From CAWBBA01 sp963741625 (lineage in GTDB: Bacteria; Desulfobacterota; Desulfomonilia; Desulfomonilales; Desulfomonilaceae): a stretch of 64,000 nucleotides of DNA. The notes beneath the pieces are model-generated. The model made no database searches. It was not told the origin of the DNA and was given only the letters and a program-made list of their open reading frames with translations. The stretch is from positions 310,001 to 374,000 of the forward strand of contig CAVUIT010000009.1 of the NCBI GenBank assembly GCA_963741625.1, read 5' to 3'. The translations under genes were made by a program, and so were the position numbers. Below are positions 25,898-35,590 of the stretch, piece by piece. The stretch's first letter is position 1. Each line of letters starts with the position of its first letter.

Positions 25898-28800
25898 ATG
25901 CTTGAAAGAGTCTTGAAGTTTGCCGTAGAGCACCGATACCTGATCTTGCTCGGCAGTCTTGTGGTTGCCGGCATTGGTATTCACTCGCTATATCGCCTTC
26001 CCATTGATGCGATCCCGGACATTACGCCAAACCAGGTCCAGATCAATACGGAATTGGCCGGCCTTTCACCTGTGGAAATTGAAAAACAGGTCACCTTCCC
26101 CATTGAAACTGCCTTGGCCGGCACGCCAGGTCTCACGTACACCCGTTCTCTTTCACGAAACGGGTTCTCGCAGGTGACCGCGGTATTCAGTGATGATCTG
26201 AGTATTTACTTCGCCCGGCAACAGGTCAACGAGCGGTTAGTCGATGCACGGAAGGATGTTCCGACAGGGGCAGAGCCAAAGATGGGGCCCATTGCCACGG
26301 GACTCGGAGAGATTTACGTATGGACGGTGGATTACGAGCATCCACACGGCAAAGGTGCTCCCATTCGGGATGGCACCCCCGGCTGGCAGAGCGATGGATC
26401 ATATGTAACTCCGGAGGGGCAGCGACTCACTAATGATCTGGAGAGGTCCGCGTACCTTCGAACCGTTCAAGATTGGATTATACGCCCACGACTCAAGGGT
26501 CTGGAAGGCTTGGCCGACGTGGACGCCATTGGCGGATACGTCAAGAAATTTCACGTGCAACCCGATCCGATGAAACTGTTTTCCTACGGTCTCAGCTTTC
26601 AGGACCTTATCGATGCCATAAAACAAAACAATGTCAGTACGGGTGCGGGGTACATAGAGCATAAGGGCGAAGCGTACGTGGACGGGCGGACGGTCGAATC
26701 GGCAACGAGGATCAGATAGCCCATATCGTCGTTAGTACCAGGGGCGGCACGCCGGTACATATTCATGACGTAGCAAGCGTGGCCATAGGCAAGGAATTAA
26801 GGACCGGCAGCGCAAGCTCGAACGGTGTGGAAGTCGTTGTCGGCACAGCTTTGATGCTTATTGGCTCCAATAGTCGGACAGTGGCCGCGGCTGTTGACGC
26901 CAAGATAGGAGAGATTAACAAGACACTACCGGCGGACATTCATGCTACGCCGGTCCTTAACCGCACCACGCTCGTGGACGCGACTATTGAGACAGTTCGG
27001 TGGAACCTAACAGAAGGGGCTATTCTGGTTATAGTAGTCCTTTTCCTGCTGCTGGGGAATTTCCGTGCCGCTCTGATCGCCACAATGGTGATCCCGCTTG
27101 CAATGCTCATGGCCGCCACCGGGATGATCCAGTGGAAAATCAGCGGAACCCTCATGAGCCTCGGGGCCATCGACTTCGGCCTCATCGTGGACGGGACGAT
27201 CATCATTATCGAGAACTGCCTCAGGCGCCTTTCGGAGAAGCAACAGGAATTAGGTCGGGTGCTGGTCGTGGAGGAGCGGCTGCGTGAAGTAATGACAGCC
27301 AGCAAAGAGATGATACAACCGACTGTCTTTGGGCAGGGCATCATTGTCATCGTGTACCTTCCTGTCCTTGCCCTCACGGGCATTGAGGGCAAGATGTTTC
27401 ATCCGATGGCCATGACGGTCATTCTAGCTCTTGTGTCGGCATTCATTCTTTCACTGACCTTCGTTCCCGCCATGGTCGCCGTGTTCATCAAGGGCAATGC
27501 AAGAGAGACCTCGAACCCTCTGATGCGGTTGGCCGAACGAGTTTACGAGCCGTCGCTCCAGGTGGCGATCCATCATCGCTATGCGGCTGCCGCTGCGGCA
27601 GTCGTGATATTTGCTCTATCACTCCTGCTCTTCGGCAGACTGGGGCAGGAATTTGTTCCCACCCTTGACGAGAAGGATCTGGCGATCCAAACAATACGAA
27701 TTCCCAGTACCAGCCTCACGCAATCTACGGAGATGCAGCTCCAGGTGGAAAAAACTCTCAAACGATTTCCAGAGGTGGCTTGCACGTTATCCAAGACAGG
27801 TACAGCGGAAACAGCTTCCGACCCGATGCCCCCCAACATGTCAGATATGTTCGTCATGCTCAGGCCGCGCGATCAATGGCCCAATCCCAATCTGAGGAAG
27901 GCAGATCTTGTCCGGCGTATTGAAATAGAACTGGAAAAGTTGCCAGGAAACAATTACGAATTCGGCCAGCCAATCCAGATGCGCACAAACTGCATCATTT
28001 CCGGGGTATCCAGCGATGTCGCTGTCAAGGTGTACGGAGACCGATTCGAGGTCATGCGTGAGACCGCAGAATCTATTGCCGAAGTCCTACGGAAAATTCC
28101 GGGTGCCGCGGACATCACGGTGGAACAGACTACGGGCTTGCCTTCTGTGGATATCAACCTCGACAGACCGGCTCTTGCACGGTATGGTTTGAACGTTGCC
28201 GATGTTCAGGAGGCCGCAGCTATCGCAGTCGGGGGCCGCGAGGCAGGTTTGGTGTTCGAGGGTGACCAGCGATTTGATATTCTTGTCCGGCTGCCCGAGA
28301 ATTTGCGCCACGATATCTCCGTCATGGAGACACTACCGGTCTTGCTCCCTGACCAGGGGAAGCCGTCTCATGGCGGGACATGGAGTTCACACGAGAAGGG
28401 GAGCAATGAATCAGAGCGCCGCTCGTTTATACCTCTCCGAGAGATCGCTCAGATCCAGGTTACTGAAGGGCTCAATCAAATCAGCAGGGAGAACAGCAAA
28501 CGGCGTGTAGTTGTGCAGGCCAATGTGCGCGGTCGGGACATTGGGTCCTTTGTAAAGGAGGCCCAGAGACTTATCGCAGCAAAAGTTAAGATCCCGCCAG
28601 GTCAGTGGCTGGACTGGGGCGGTCAGTTTGAGAATCTCTTGGCTGCTCGTCAACGGCTGACTATTGTGGTCCCTGCGAGCCTTCTCTTGATCTTTTTACT
28701 TTTGTTCAGCGCATTCAATTCTGTCAAATACGCTCTCATGGTTTTTACCGGTGTGCCCTTGGCCTTGACTGGCGGAATAATTTCGCTCTGGCTGCGGGGG

Positions 28801-29175
28801 ATACCTTTTTCAATCTCAGCCGCGGTCGGTTTTATAGCTTTGTCAGGGGTAGCGGTGCTCAACAGCCTCGTGATGGTCACTCTCATCAATCAACTCCGCA
28901 ATAAAGGGGTGCCGCTGGAAGAGTCGATTATGGAGGGATCACTGAGGCGCTTGCGGCCCGTGCTCATGACCGCGCTCGTGGCATCTCTAGGATTTGTGCC
29001 CATGGCGTTTTCCACCGGGACGGGGGCAGAGGTTCAGCGCCCCCTCGCCACGGTGGTCATTGGAGGCCTGATATCCAGTACAGCGCTCACGTTACTGCTG
29101 CTCCCCGCCCTTTACGCGATTTTAGAGAGAAGCAATACGCCTGCGAAGGAAAGCCCAGGACAAATGCGTCATTGA
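25898..29175 (+). CDS. RND heavy-metal efflux pump CzcA/CusA (frameshifted)
   Basis: Proton-driven inner-membrane pump (HME-RND family). Part 1 (25898-26719) has the N-terminal membrane helix and porter domain (YRLPIDAIPDITPNQVQINT, VTFPIETALAGTPGL). Part 2 (from about 26690 to 29175) lies in another frame and holds the remaining helices, including DFGLIVDGTIIIIEN, whose Asp and Glu are typical of HME pumps. The family sequence is continuous if one base is added near 26676-26686 (GRADGRI...NEDQIAHIVV). The joined protein is about 1090 residues; the usual length is 1030-1070. Probably one functional gene with an indel error. Confidence 0.85.
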
Positions 29176-29314
29176 GTTCGAGCAATTCAGGAAAGGCAGC
29201 GATACGCTTCGATCCCCCGCCCTGATAATTACAAATCGGCATTCAAAGCAATAAGGGTGGGCCTCGCGTTTCGCCCCGATTCCTAGTTCTTTGAAACCAA
29301 ACTGGCATTACAAC

Positions 29315-30442
29315 TTAGAAATGCGTCGCTTCATGTTTGCCTGACCGACCGGATGGCGGTCCCCACGCGCTCGTCTGCCAATTGTCCGGATGGCTGGATT
29401 CGAAGAACCAGGGTGGGAGATCTATGCGAAAATACCTGGAGAGGGCGTAAACGTACGGTTCATATGTCTTACGAAGCTCCTCGAGCTTATGGTCGGCTTC
29501 CAGCCCTTCATGGAGCTTTACACCCCCCGCGGTCAGGGCCGAGCGTAAAAATGCCATATCGGTGGCTGAAAGTCGATCTCGTTCCGGCTCCTGCGGGGAA
29601 CTGTAAAACACGATGGCTAGGTCCACAACCGCGTGGCGTGCTATGGCAAAGGTCCGTGTGGCTTGAAGCACGCAACCCCCTTCCACACCCATTATCACCA
29701 GTGCGCTTGCATCGAGAATTGTCGTGAGGGCCCCAAGCCACGACTGATTTTCGTGCTGAGAACGAAAATAAGCGAGCACCGGGTAGGATAAGTGAAGCTC
29801 GAGGAATTCTGCCGACCAGAGTTCCCACTCGTGGAGAAGCTGTTCCAGTGCCTCCATGCCATGGGCATCCCTGTGTCGAAGGAGCATTTCTGCTGCGGAC
29901 GGAGGAGAGCCCGCGCGGGCGTCGAGCAGTGAAATACTGACTTCACGGCGGGAAAACGATTGATTGAGCGACGGAAGGTATCCGATAACCAGCGCGAGAA
30001 AGGCAAACCCCATTCCGGCTTCCACCACGACGAGAGCCCTGGCCACGGTAGTTCGCGGAGTAACATCGCCTATGCCCAGCGTGAAGAAGGTCGTGCCACT
30101 GAAGTACAGATCCGTAAAGAAGGCCGTCGCCCCTTCCTGGGCACTTACTCCGGCGCTTGTTGCCCAGAAGAGAAGGGCAAAGCCAACCATCAAACCTACC
30201 GCCCAAAGGGCCACGAGCACGGGCAGCGAAACAGGACCGTAATAACTTAAGTAGGCTTCTTGGCGTCTATGAGAAGCTAATGAGGAAATCACCGTTCGAT
30301 AAGATAGCCACGTGTATCGATAGAAAAGACGTGCGAGGCGAAACCGGCGTGTCACGCGTCGGGGCAGGACGATAGTCTCGAACGCATCCCACAAAACGAT
30401 GAAGATGAAGGCCGCCCCTAATATAGCCGCTAAGATTCTCAT
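29315..30442 (-). CDS. Two-transmembrane-type potassium channel family protein
   Basis: Membrane protein of 375 residues. Hydrophobic segments lie at about 1-22, 72-96 and 133-155; a pore loop at about 112-126 reads SGTTFFTLGIGDVTPRT. The filter TLGIGD departs from the canonical T-V-G-Y-G-D (Ile for Tyr), so ion selectivity may differ. The long cytoplasmic C-terminal part (about 160-375) is helical and has no TrkA-N/RCK Rossmann motif. The ATG has GGGAG upstream. It is convergent with the efflux pump gene. Confidence 0.8.
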   Translation of the reverse strand: MRILAAILGAAFIFIVLWDAFETIVLPRRVTRRFRLARLFYRYTWLSYRTVISSLASHRRQEAYLSYYGPVSLPVLVALWAVGLMVGFALLFWATSAGVSAQEGATAFFTDLYFSGTTFFTLGIGDVTPRTTVARALVVVEAGMGFAFLALVIGYLPSLNQSFSRREVSISLLDARAGSPPSAAEMLLRHRDAHGMEALEQLLHEWELWSAEFLELHLSYPVLAYFRSQHENQSWLGALTTILDASALVIMGVEGGCVLQATRTFAIARHAVVDLAIVFYSSPQEPERDRLSATDMAFLRSALTAGGVKLHEGLEADHKLEELRKTYEPYVYALSRYFRIDLPPWFFESSHPDNWQTSAWGPPSGRSGKHEATHF

Positions 30443-30871
30443 GGCGACTCCCGTAGCTAAAGACCTACAACGAATTATGAAAAAGCTTCAGACATTGGCG
30501 CCTCGGACGGCACATCCGTGGCACCATGAGTTCAATCTGCTCGCCATCGGCGATAAGTCCTCTCGTAGGGACGCTCCTTTGACTATTTCGGCCTCTGTCC
30601 TATAAATTTGTATGTCCGACACTGTAATTCACTGAGACTGGATTTGTTCGTATCTGTTCCCATCCGAAGAGTCGTAGCTCACGTCTAGTTCGGTTCGCCT
30701 CAAGAAATTGCCTCACTTGAAGTCCGTCAATCCTCTGAGACATAATTACTTTCCCGTTTCATCTATTTGACGGTGCCAGACCGGCGTCAGCAGGAATATT
30801 GACGCACATGCGCTCGTTTTGGAATTGATTTTTTTTTCGAGGAGGGCTAGAATGCGTTCGTCGAGGTCGAA
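30443..30871. other. Gene-free region
   Basis: About 430 bases without a credible ORF. The 17-mer at 30512-30528 (ACATCCGTGGCACCATG) recurs exactly at 55113-55129. The last 100 bases are AT-rich and probably carry a promoter for the small gene at 30872. Confidence 0.35.
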
Positions 30872-31132
30872 ATGCGCTGTTTTTTGTTAATATTTCTCAT
30901 GGTTCTCTGCCTAGCCGGTATGTCTGCTTCAACTTTGTCCGCGGACAATTTTCCGGCTGCGCCTGCCCAGAGCGGCCAAGTCCAGGGCCCACCTCCGTCC
31001 AAGGTGCAGCAAAAGATGTTCTACGGTTATGTCCCCCCTCCGCCTATCCGCCACACCTGGCCGGGTGGCTATAAGGTCATATTCCACGAGCTTACCAACA
31101 CCCTGATGGAACATATCACCGGCCAATACTGA
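30872..31132 (+). CDS. Small exported Pro-rich protein
   Basis: An 86-residue protein with a signal peptide (about 1-24, ending STLSADN) and a Pro-rich mature region (QVQGPPPSKVQQ, YGYVPPPPIRHTWPGGYK). It is likely periplasmic or surface-located. An ATG at 30852 with a much better GAGGAGG opens a 12-codon frame that overlaps the start in another register, so either a leader peptide drives translation by coupling or one base has been lost or gained. Function unknown. Confidence 0.5.
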   Translation: MRCFLLIFLMVLCLAGMSASTLSADNFPAAPAQSGQVQGPPPSKVQQKMFYGYVPPPPIRHTWPGGYKVIFHELTNTLMEHITGQY

Positions 31133-31253
31133 TCTCTTCCACGCCTTACCAGCAGTCAATTCAATCAAGCACGGGTTTGACGGGCGCGCCTTTGACTCCG
31201 GATCAGGGGATGATTAAGTCATTACCATAGATTCGGAAGAGGAGGTTACTGTT

Positions 31254-31580
31254 ATGGCTGATCAAACAGGCTTTGTCGGTTGCGGTTGCGATCCCTTCCC
31301 GACTCCTCGGGCAGGTGGCGGCTGCACGGGTTGCTCGCCCAATGAGGTGCTTACGTGTGAGGAGGAGTCCATTCTGGCGCGCATGAGAGGAATTAAGGAG
31401 GAAGTACGCCCTATCGCTCATAAGCTCAGGGACATTCATCAACAGGTGGGACAAACATCGGAATGGACTGAACTTTACGGCCAATTGGAATCTTTGAGGA
31501 GCCAATGGGAGGCATGGGAAAAGAAACTGGAAGATGCCATCGAAAAGAAGCTCATTTATCTTGGCCATCGCGAACCTTGA
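31254..31580 (+). CDS. Hypothetical protein: Cys-rich head, coiled-coil tail
   Basis: Unrecognised 108-residue cytoplasmic protein. The N terminus has five cysteines within about 30 residues (GCGCDPFPT, GGCTGC, LTCEEE), suitable for metal or Fe-S binding. Residues about 40-100 form a charged amphipathic helix (RMRGIKEEVRPIAHKL, LESLRSQWEAWEKKLEDAIE) that probably makes a coiled coil. AGAGGAGGT before the ATG strongly supports the start. Confidence 0.65.
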   Translation: MADQTGFVGCGCDPFPTPRAGGGCTGCSPNEVLTCEEESILARMRGIKEEVRPIAHKLRDIHQQVGQTSEWTELYGQLESLRSQWEAWEKKLEDAIEKKLIYLGHREP

Positions 31581-31926
31581 GCATGAATGCCACTACTGAG
31601 GGTTGTTAATTATTGGTAATCGTTTACCGCGAAATTCGCAAAGAAGGCAGATGATTCTGTTTTTCCGTAATTTTTCAGTCAAGGCTTTGCGCATCAACTC
31701 GGGCTAGGCTTAGTAAGCGAAGCGAACCGCAGGGCTCACGGCGGCAGAAACCGAAAGCGCAAGAAATAGCAGGGTGCTCCCTTGTGTCCAGGCTTGACAC
31801 CGGGCGATGGTCTCAGTAATGTGGCGGCCAAAATGGACGGTACAGTCGCGGCGGCATAAACGTGAGGTGCCCCGTGATTTCGGTCAGGATGGCTTTTCAC
31901 CCTCATGTGGGAAAGGGAGTTAAAGT
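31581..31926. other. Gene-free region before the toxin-antitoxin pair
   Basis: About 345 bases, partly AT-rich (31600-31680) then GC-richer. No protein is recognisable. The promoter and operator of the following toxin-antitoxin operon should lie in its last 150 bases, but no clear dyad could be assigned. Confidence 0.35.
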
Positions 31927-32139
31927 ATGGCTGTCCCAAACGAAATATTAAATCAAGCCTTAACTCTGGATCCTGTGGAAAAAGCAGAGTTAATTGACAA
32001 GCTGATCTTAAGCCTGGATATTCCTGACAACGAGATTGAGGTATTGTGGGCCACAGAGGCGGAGAATCGAATCGATGCTTACGAACGAGGCAAAATCAAG
32101 GCCGTTACTTTAGAAAAAGTTCGTGAAAAGTATAAATAG
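31927..32139 (+). CDS. Antitoxin, putative addiction module component family
   Basis: A 70-residue antitoxin. The pattern ILNQALTLDPVEKAELIDKL followed by LDIPDNEIEVLWATEAENRI and KAVTLEKVREKYK matches the short addiction-module component family (TIGR02574) usually paired with ParE/RelE toxins. It would neutralise the toxin by covering its active surface and repress its own promoter. AAGGGAG lies before the ATG. Only 9 bases separate it from the toxin gene. Confidence 0.88.
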   Translation: MAVPNEILNQALTLDPVEKAELIDKLILSLDIPDNEIEVLWATEAENRIDAYERGKIKAVTLEKVREKYK

Positions 32140-32148
32140 GGTTAGCCC

Positions 32149-32439
32149 ATGCGGATCCGATTATTGGAGGTGGCCGAAATCGAACTGGATGAAGCTATCC
32201 AATATTACAATGATAAGGCGCTCGGGCTTGGTGATGATTTTCTAGCGGAAGTATTAAAAGCTCTTAATAGAATTGCAAGATTTCCGGAATCATGGCATCC
32301 GTGCTCAAAACGAACGAGACGGTGTCAAACAAGGCGTTTCCCATACGGAATCATATACCAAATTCGACAAGACGAAATCCTGGTAATAGCGGTCGCAGAC
32401 TTGCACAGAAAGCCGGGCTATTGGGATAATCGGGTGTAG
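32149..32439 (+). CDS. ParE/RelE superfamily toxin
   Basis: A 96-residue toxin. AEIELDEAIQYYNDKALGLGDDFLAEV at the N terminus, RIARFPESWHPC, RRFPYGIIYQIRQDEILVIAVADLHRKPGYW at the C terminus are the standard landmarks of this plasmid-stabilisation toxin family. Relatives cut mRNA at the ribosome (RelE) or inhibit gyrase (ParE); the sequence alone does not decide. The pair with the upstream antitoxin is complete. Confidence 0.9.
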   Translation: MRIRLLEVAEIELDEAIQYYNDKALGLGDDFLAEVLKALNRIARFPESWHPCSKRTRRCQTRRFPYGIIYQIRQDEILVIAVADLHRKPGYWDNRV

Positions 32440-32564
32440 TACTGGCTTGTAGTGAAATGGATTGAAGATTGCGCTACGATCACTCACTGCTGACTTCTCC
32501 CGTCAAAAGCTAGGGGCTATTCACCAGCAGAACTTAAAGTGATTCACTGTGGGAGGACAATTCC

Positions 32565-32879
32565 ATCATCAGCGTTCCCAAATATCGTTCTCCTACTCAT
32601 CCGGGAGAGATGCTCCTAGAAGAGTTCTTGGCCCCGATGGGGCTTACTCAGCGTGAACTTGCCGACGCTATTCACGTGCCATATCAGCGCGTTAATGAGA
32701 TCATCAATGGTCGCCGGGGAATAACCCCCGGCACAGCTTTGCGCCTGGCCAAATTCTTTGGGATATCGGCTGATTTCTGGATGAATGTTCAGTTACACTG
32801 GGAGCTTTATCGCGCGCAACAGTCAGAGCGTGACGCACTCAAGGCAATTCGCCGGTACGCACCGGCTTCCGCCGGGTAA
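32565..32879 (+). CDS. higA: HigA-family antitoxin/regulator with non-standard start
   Basis: Helix-turn-helix (XRE, HigA type) protein. THPGEMLLEEFLAPMGLTQRELADAI and VPYQRVNEIINGRRGITPGTALRLAKFFG are diagnostic. Family members begin about 15 residues before the ATG at 32610 (ISVPKYRSPTHPGEM). In that position the frame here reads ATC ATC AGC GTT from 32565, with GGAGGA 7 bases before it. Thus either an ATC start is used, the ATG was mutated, or a shortened protein starts at 32610. No HigB toxin precedes it, so it is an orphan. Confidence 0.75.
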   Translation: MISVPKYRSPTHPGEMLLEEFLAPMGLTQRELADAIHVPYQRVNEIINGRRGITPGTALRLAKFFGISADFWMNVQLHWELYRAQQSERDALKAIRRYAPASAG

Positions 32880-33504
32880 ACAGGCAGCGCCTCATCACCG
32901 CGTTGTACCTGGCCTAGGGCATTGAAAGGAATCGTTCAGGTCGATGTGGCAGCACTCTGCAGGGCCATACCTTAGAATAAAGATTAGAATTCAGATTATT
33001 TGGCTTTGGGAGTCTAGATCGCATGCAACGCGGACCTTGGCTGGAGCAAACAACAGCGAAATTTACTTGGCGGTTTTTTATGAAGGATTTCGTCATTCTA
33101 AATCCCAAGTACTTTAGGGCTGGGCAAGAAAAAGAGTTGGCCGATTTACTTTTGATCTCAGATGATACCTGCGTCATCATTAGCCTCAAGGGTACCGATG
33201 GGAACCCGAAGTCCAAAACGAAACTCAAGAATTGGTTATCGAAGAAGGCGTTCGAAGGGATTAGACAAGCCAGGGGAGGAATTAATTGGATCTCTAGAGT
33301 CCCTTTTGGAGGCCTAAATTTGTGGGGGGAGATCAGGCAGTTTGAACCCAACAGTCTTCGCCCGTTATGCGGAATCGTGTTGTTGGAGTGCTCTCAAAAG
33401 CCATTTGGATCTATCCAGTTCACCACCCCTAATATTCGATCAAATGTGCCATTACATTTCTTGTCGTTGAATGACTTTCTAAATGTTGTTGATCGCCTAG
33501 AAGC

Positions 33505-34427
33505 GGTTGCAAAACCGCCGATCAGTTATAAGCGCGCGAAATCGCGCATGATTTAAATCCTTGTTTTTATGAAATAATATGTATATTTAGCTCGCCGGAG
33601 GTAAGTCCGGTGAGCAAACGCGTCGTGTACCTGACCGATGAGCAGTGGAAGAAGATCGAACCCCTCATTCCCAAGCCTCCTCCTCGACCGAAAGGAGGTC
33701 GCCCCAGAAAGGATAATCGCTTGGTCTTCGAGGGAATCCTCTGGATACTCAAGACGGGAGCCCGGTGGAAAGATCTTCCTGACAGGTACCCGCACCCTTC
33801 AACCTGCTGGCGTCGCCTGAAGGAATGGTACGAGGCCGAAGTCCTCAAAGATATGTGGAGGGCCTTTCTCTCCGAATTGGATGCCAACGGGGTACTCGAC
33901 TGGGAAGAGTCATTCATCGATGCGAGCTTCTTCCCAGCAAAAAAAGGGGTCCAGCGGTCGGAAAGACCAAGAGGGGAAAGGGAACAAAGTGCATGGTGGT
34001 GGTCGATGGCAAGGGTATTCCTCTGGGAAGCCATACCGACTCTGCTTCGCCAGCAGAGGTCAGGCTCGCCGAAAAGACACTCCAGCAAATCAAAGTCCCT
34101 AAAAAGGGGCCAGGGAGGCCAAGGACCCGCCCCAAGAGAGTAATCGGAGACAAGGCGTACGACAGTGACCCTTTGCGCAAGCGCTTGAGAAAACGAGGTA
34201 TCAACTTGCTCTCCCCTCATCGACGCAATCATAGGAATGTCAACAGACAAGATGACCGCCTTTGGGATCGATACAGGAGACGATATACAGTTGAGAGAAC
34301 TTTCAGTTGGTTCGGAAACTTTCGACGGATAGTCGTCCGATACGAGCACCAGGTCTGCATGTACGAGGCTTTCATCCAGATCGCCTGTATCATGATTGTC
34401 ATAAAACGTTTATGAGGTTTTGCAACC
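33505..34427 (+). mobile_element. IS5-family insertion sequence (IS427-group type)
   Basis: A complete 923-bp element. Perfect 12-bp terminal inverted repeats: GGTTGCAAAACC at 33505-33516 and its complement GGTTTTGCAACC at 34416-34427. It is flanked by a 3-bp direct repeat AGC (33502-33504 and 34428-34430). It carries one transposase in two overlapping frames joined by an A7G4 slippery run. The intact ends, exact target duplication and restorable host frame show a recent insertion. The element family is assigned from transposase motifs and organisation. Confidence 0.92.
33610..34415 (+). CDS. IS5-family transposase made by -1 frameshifting
   Basis: DDE transposase of about 268 residues. Frame 1 (33610-) begins VYLTDEQWKKIEPLIPKP, with GGRPRKDNRLVFEGILWILK and SFIDASF (first catalytic Asp). 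At AAAAAAAGGGG (33939-33949) the ribosome must slip back one base on A AAA AAA to enter frame 2 (to 34415), with VIGDKAYDSDPLRKRL (second Asp) and YTVERTFSWFGNFRR (catalytic Glu). Such slippage is the normal expression mode of this IS group, so this frameshift is not an error. GTG start. Confidence 0.9.
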
Positions 34428-35266
34428 AGCTCTAGCCTCAGTTTGGGACGTGTTCGACTATTTCTCCAAACGAGCAGCTATCAGCCATATTTTCACGGGA
34501 ATCAACCAAGAACAGCCCATTCTCGCATACTACAGTCTTCGCTCCCAGAATTTGTCGGGAATTCTGTCTACCGACAAGGCAGAGCTAACGAAGCTGCGGC
34601 AATCATACTTACTCCATTTGCACGATAACCGCGCCGAATACGAAGAACGCGAAAGGATGGCGCTGAATGTTAACGCAATAGTTCATGAACTTCACACGAG
34701 GCATGCTTCTCCGGAAGATTACCTTCCCGTCGAGCTGCAAAGCCATCTGGAACCGGTGCACGAGAGGGTTGCCTATTTGAGCATGGCCGCGATGCTCAAT
34801 GGTTTACCTATGTCAAACAAGGTATTCATAGGGCGGACACTTGAAAACATTCTGGCGAATCTCCGCAATTCTGGAGGCAGTGACTGTTTTGCATTCAAAC
34901 CTCTCCGAAAAGAGTTGGTATTCGTGTTTGCCTGCTTTTCAAGGCTTGCCCGCGGAGAGCGAGCCCAGCGTATCTACAGGCTGCTGCCTGGAGCCCTTCA
35001 TCGGTATAAAGTTAGCGAGGGGCTTGCGGTGGGCATTGACGCTGACAGTTCAGCGACAGGCTATGAACTAACTTGGATTCGCGGCCGTAGATACTTCAGC
35101 GAAGAGGATCAGAAGATAGGGGAGACTTTCTTTCCCGGGCCCATAGATACTTTAGTTACCGATCTTTTCGGCAAACCTAGACCATATCAACCTGATGGAA
35201 CTGCCGAGCTAGGATTTGGACACGGACGCTACATTGCAAATTACATGACCGTTCCAGGGGGTATCA

Positions 35267-35590
35267 ATGACTGATCCGCAACCCACAATAAGCAAAGCGT
35301 TTCAACTCTTCATGAGCGAAGCGCCTGAGCATGCCAAAGCCTGGATGACCGCTGTAAAAGGACTGGATAGTGCCTGCGCGCTCGACAAGAAAACTGAAGC
35401 ACTAGCCTATCTAGCGGTGTTGGCTGCGCTGCGCCTGGAAAGCGGGATACTTTTCCATGTACAATCAGCCAAACAGGCCGGCGCTTCACGCGAAGAGGTG
35501 ATCAGCGCAATTCTCGTGGGTCTGCCTGCTGCTGGCCATGGTGTTACACAAGTTTTGCCCGCGGCGATAGCGGCCTACGACGCGACGTAA
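35267..35590 (+). CDS. Carboxymuconolactone decarboxylase/AhpD-like protein lacking the CxxC
   Basis: A 107-residue AhpD-like helical protein (ALAYLAVLAALRLESGILFHVQSAKQAGASREEVISAILVGLPAAG). In redox-active members the segment before the histidine carries C-x2-C; here it reads LESGILFH, so no peroxidase or disulfide chemistry by the usual route is expected. The start lies 8 bases inside the end of the IS-split gene, so it was probably translationally coupled to it; the IS may now reduce its expression. Confidence 0.75.
   Translation: MTDPQPTISKAFQLFMSEAPEHAKAWMTAVKGLDSACALDKKTEALAYLAVLAALRLESGILFHVQSAKQAGASREEVISAILVGLPAAGHGVTQVLPAAIAAYDAT

Larger units (their letters stand above)
33023..35274 (+). 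pseudogene. Unrecognised gene interrupted by an IS5-family insertion
   Basis: The left part (33023-33504) and right part (34428-35274) form one gene split by the IS. Removing 33505-34427 and one AGC copy joins the frames as DRLEA-LASVWDVFDYF, giving about 440 residues. The N-terminal part (VILNPKYFRAGQEKELADLL, TCVIISLKGTDG, WLSKKAFEGIRQARGGINWI) has the look of a PD-(D/E)XK nuclease-like or NERD-like fold, tentative. The C-terminal part matches nothing I know. The second part could still be made from a start inside the IS (TTG at 34420). It overlaps the next gene by 8 bases. Confidence 0.8.

Noticed and set aside
32440..32564. HigB toxin upstream of higA
   Set aside because: The 125 bases are too short for a HigB and no HigB-like sequence was seen in any frame.
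33939..33949. Transposase frame change as another sequencing error
   Set aside because: It sits on A7G4, the normal programmed slippery site of this IS group, and the shift direction (-1) is the expected one.
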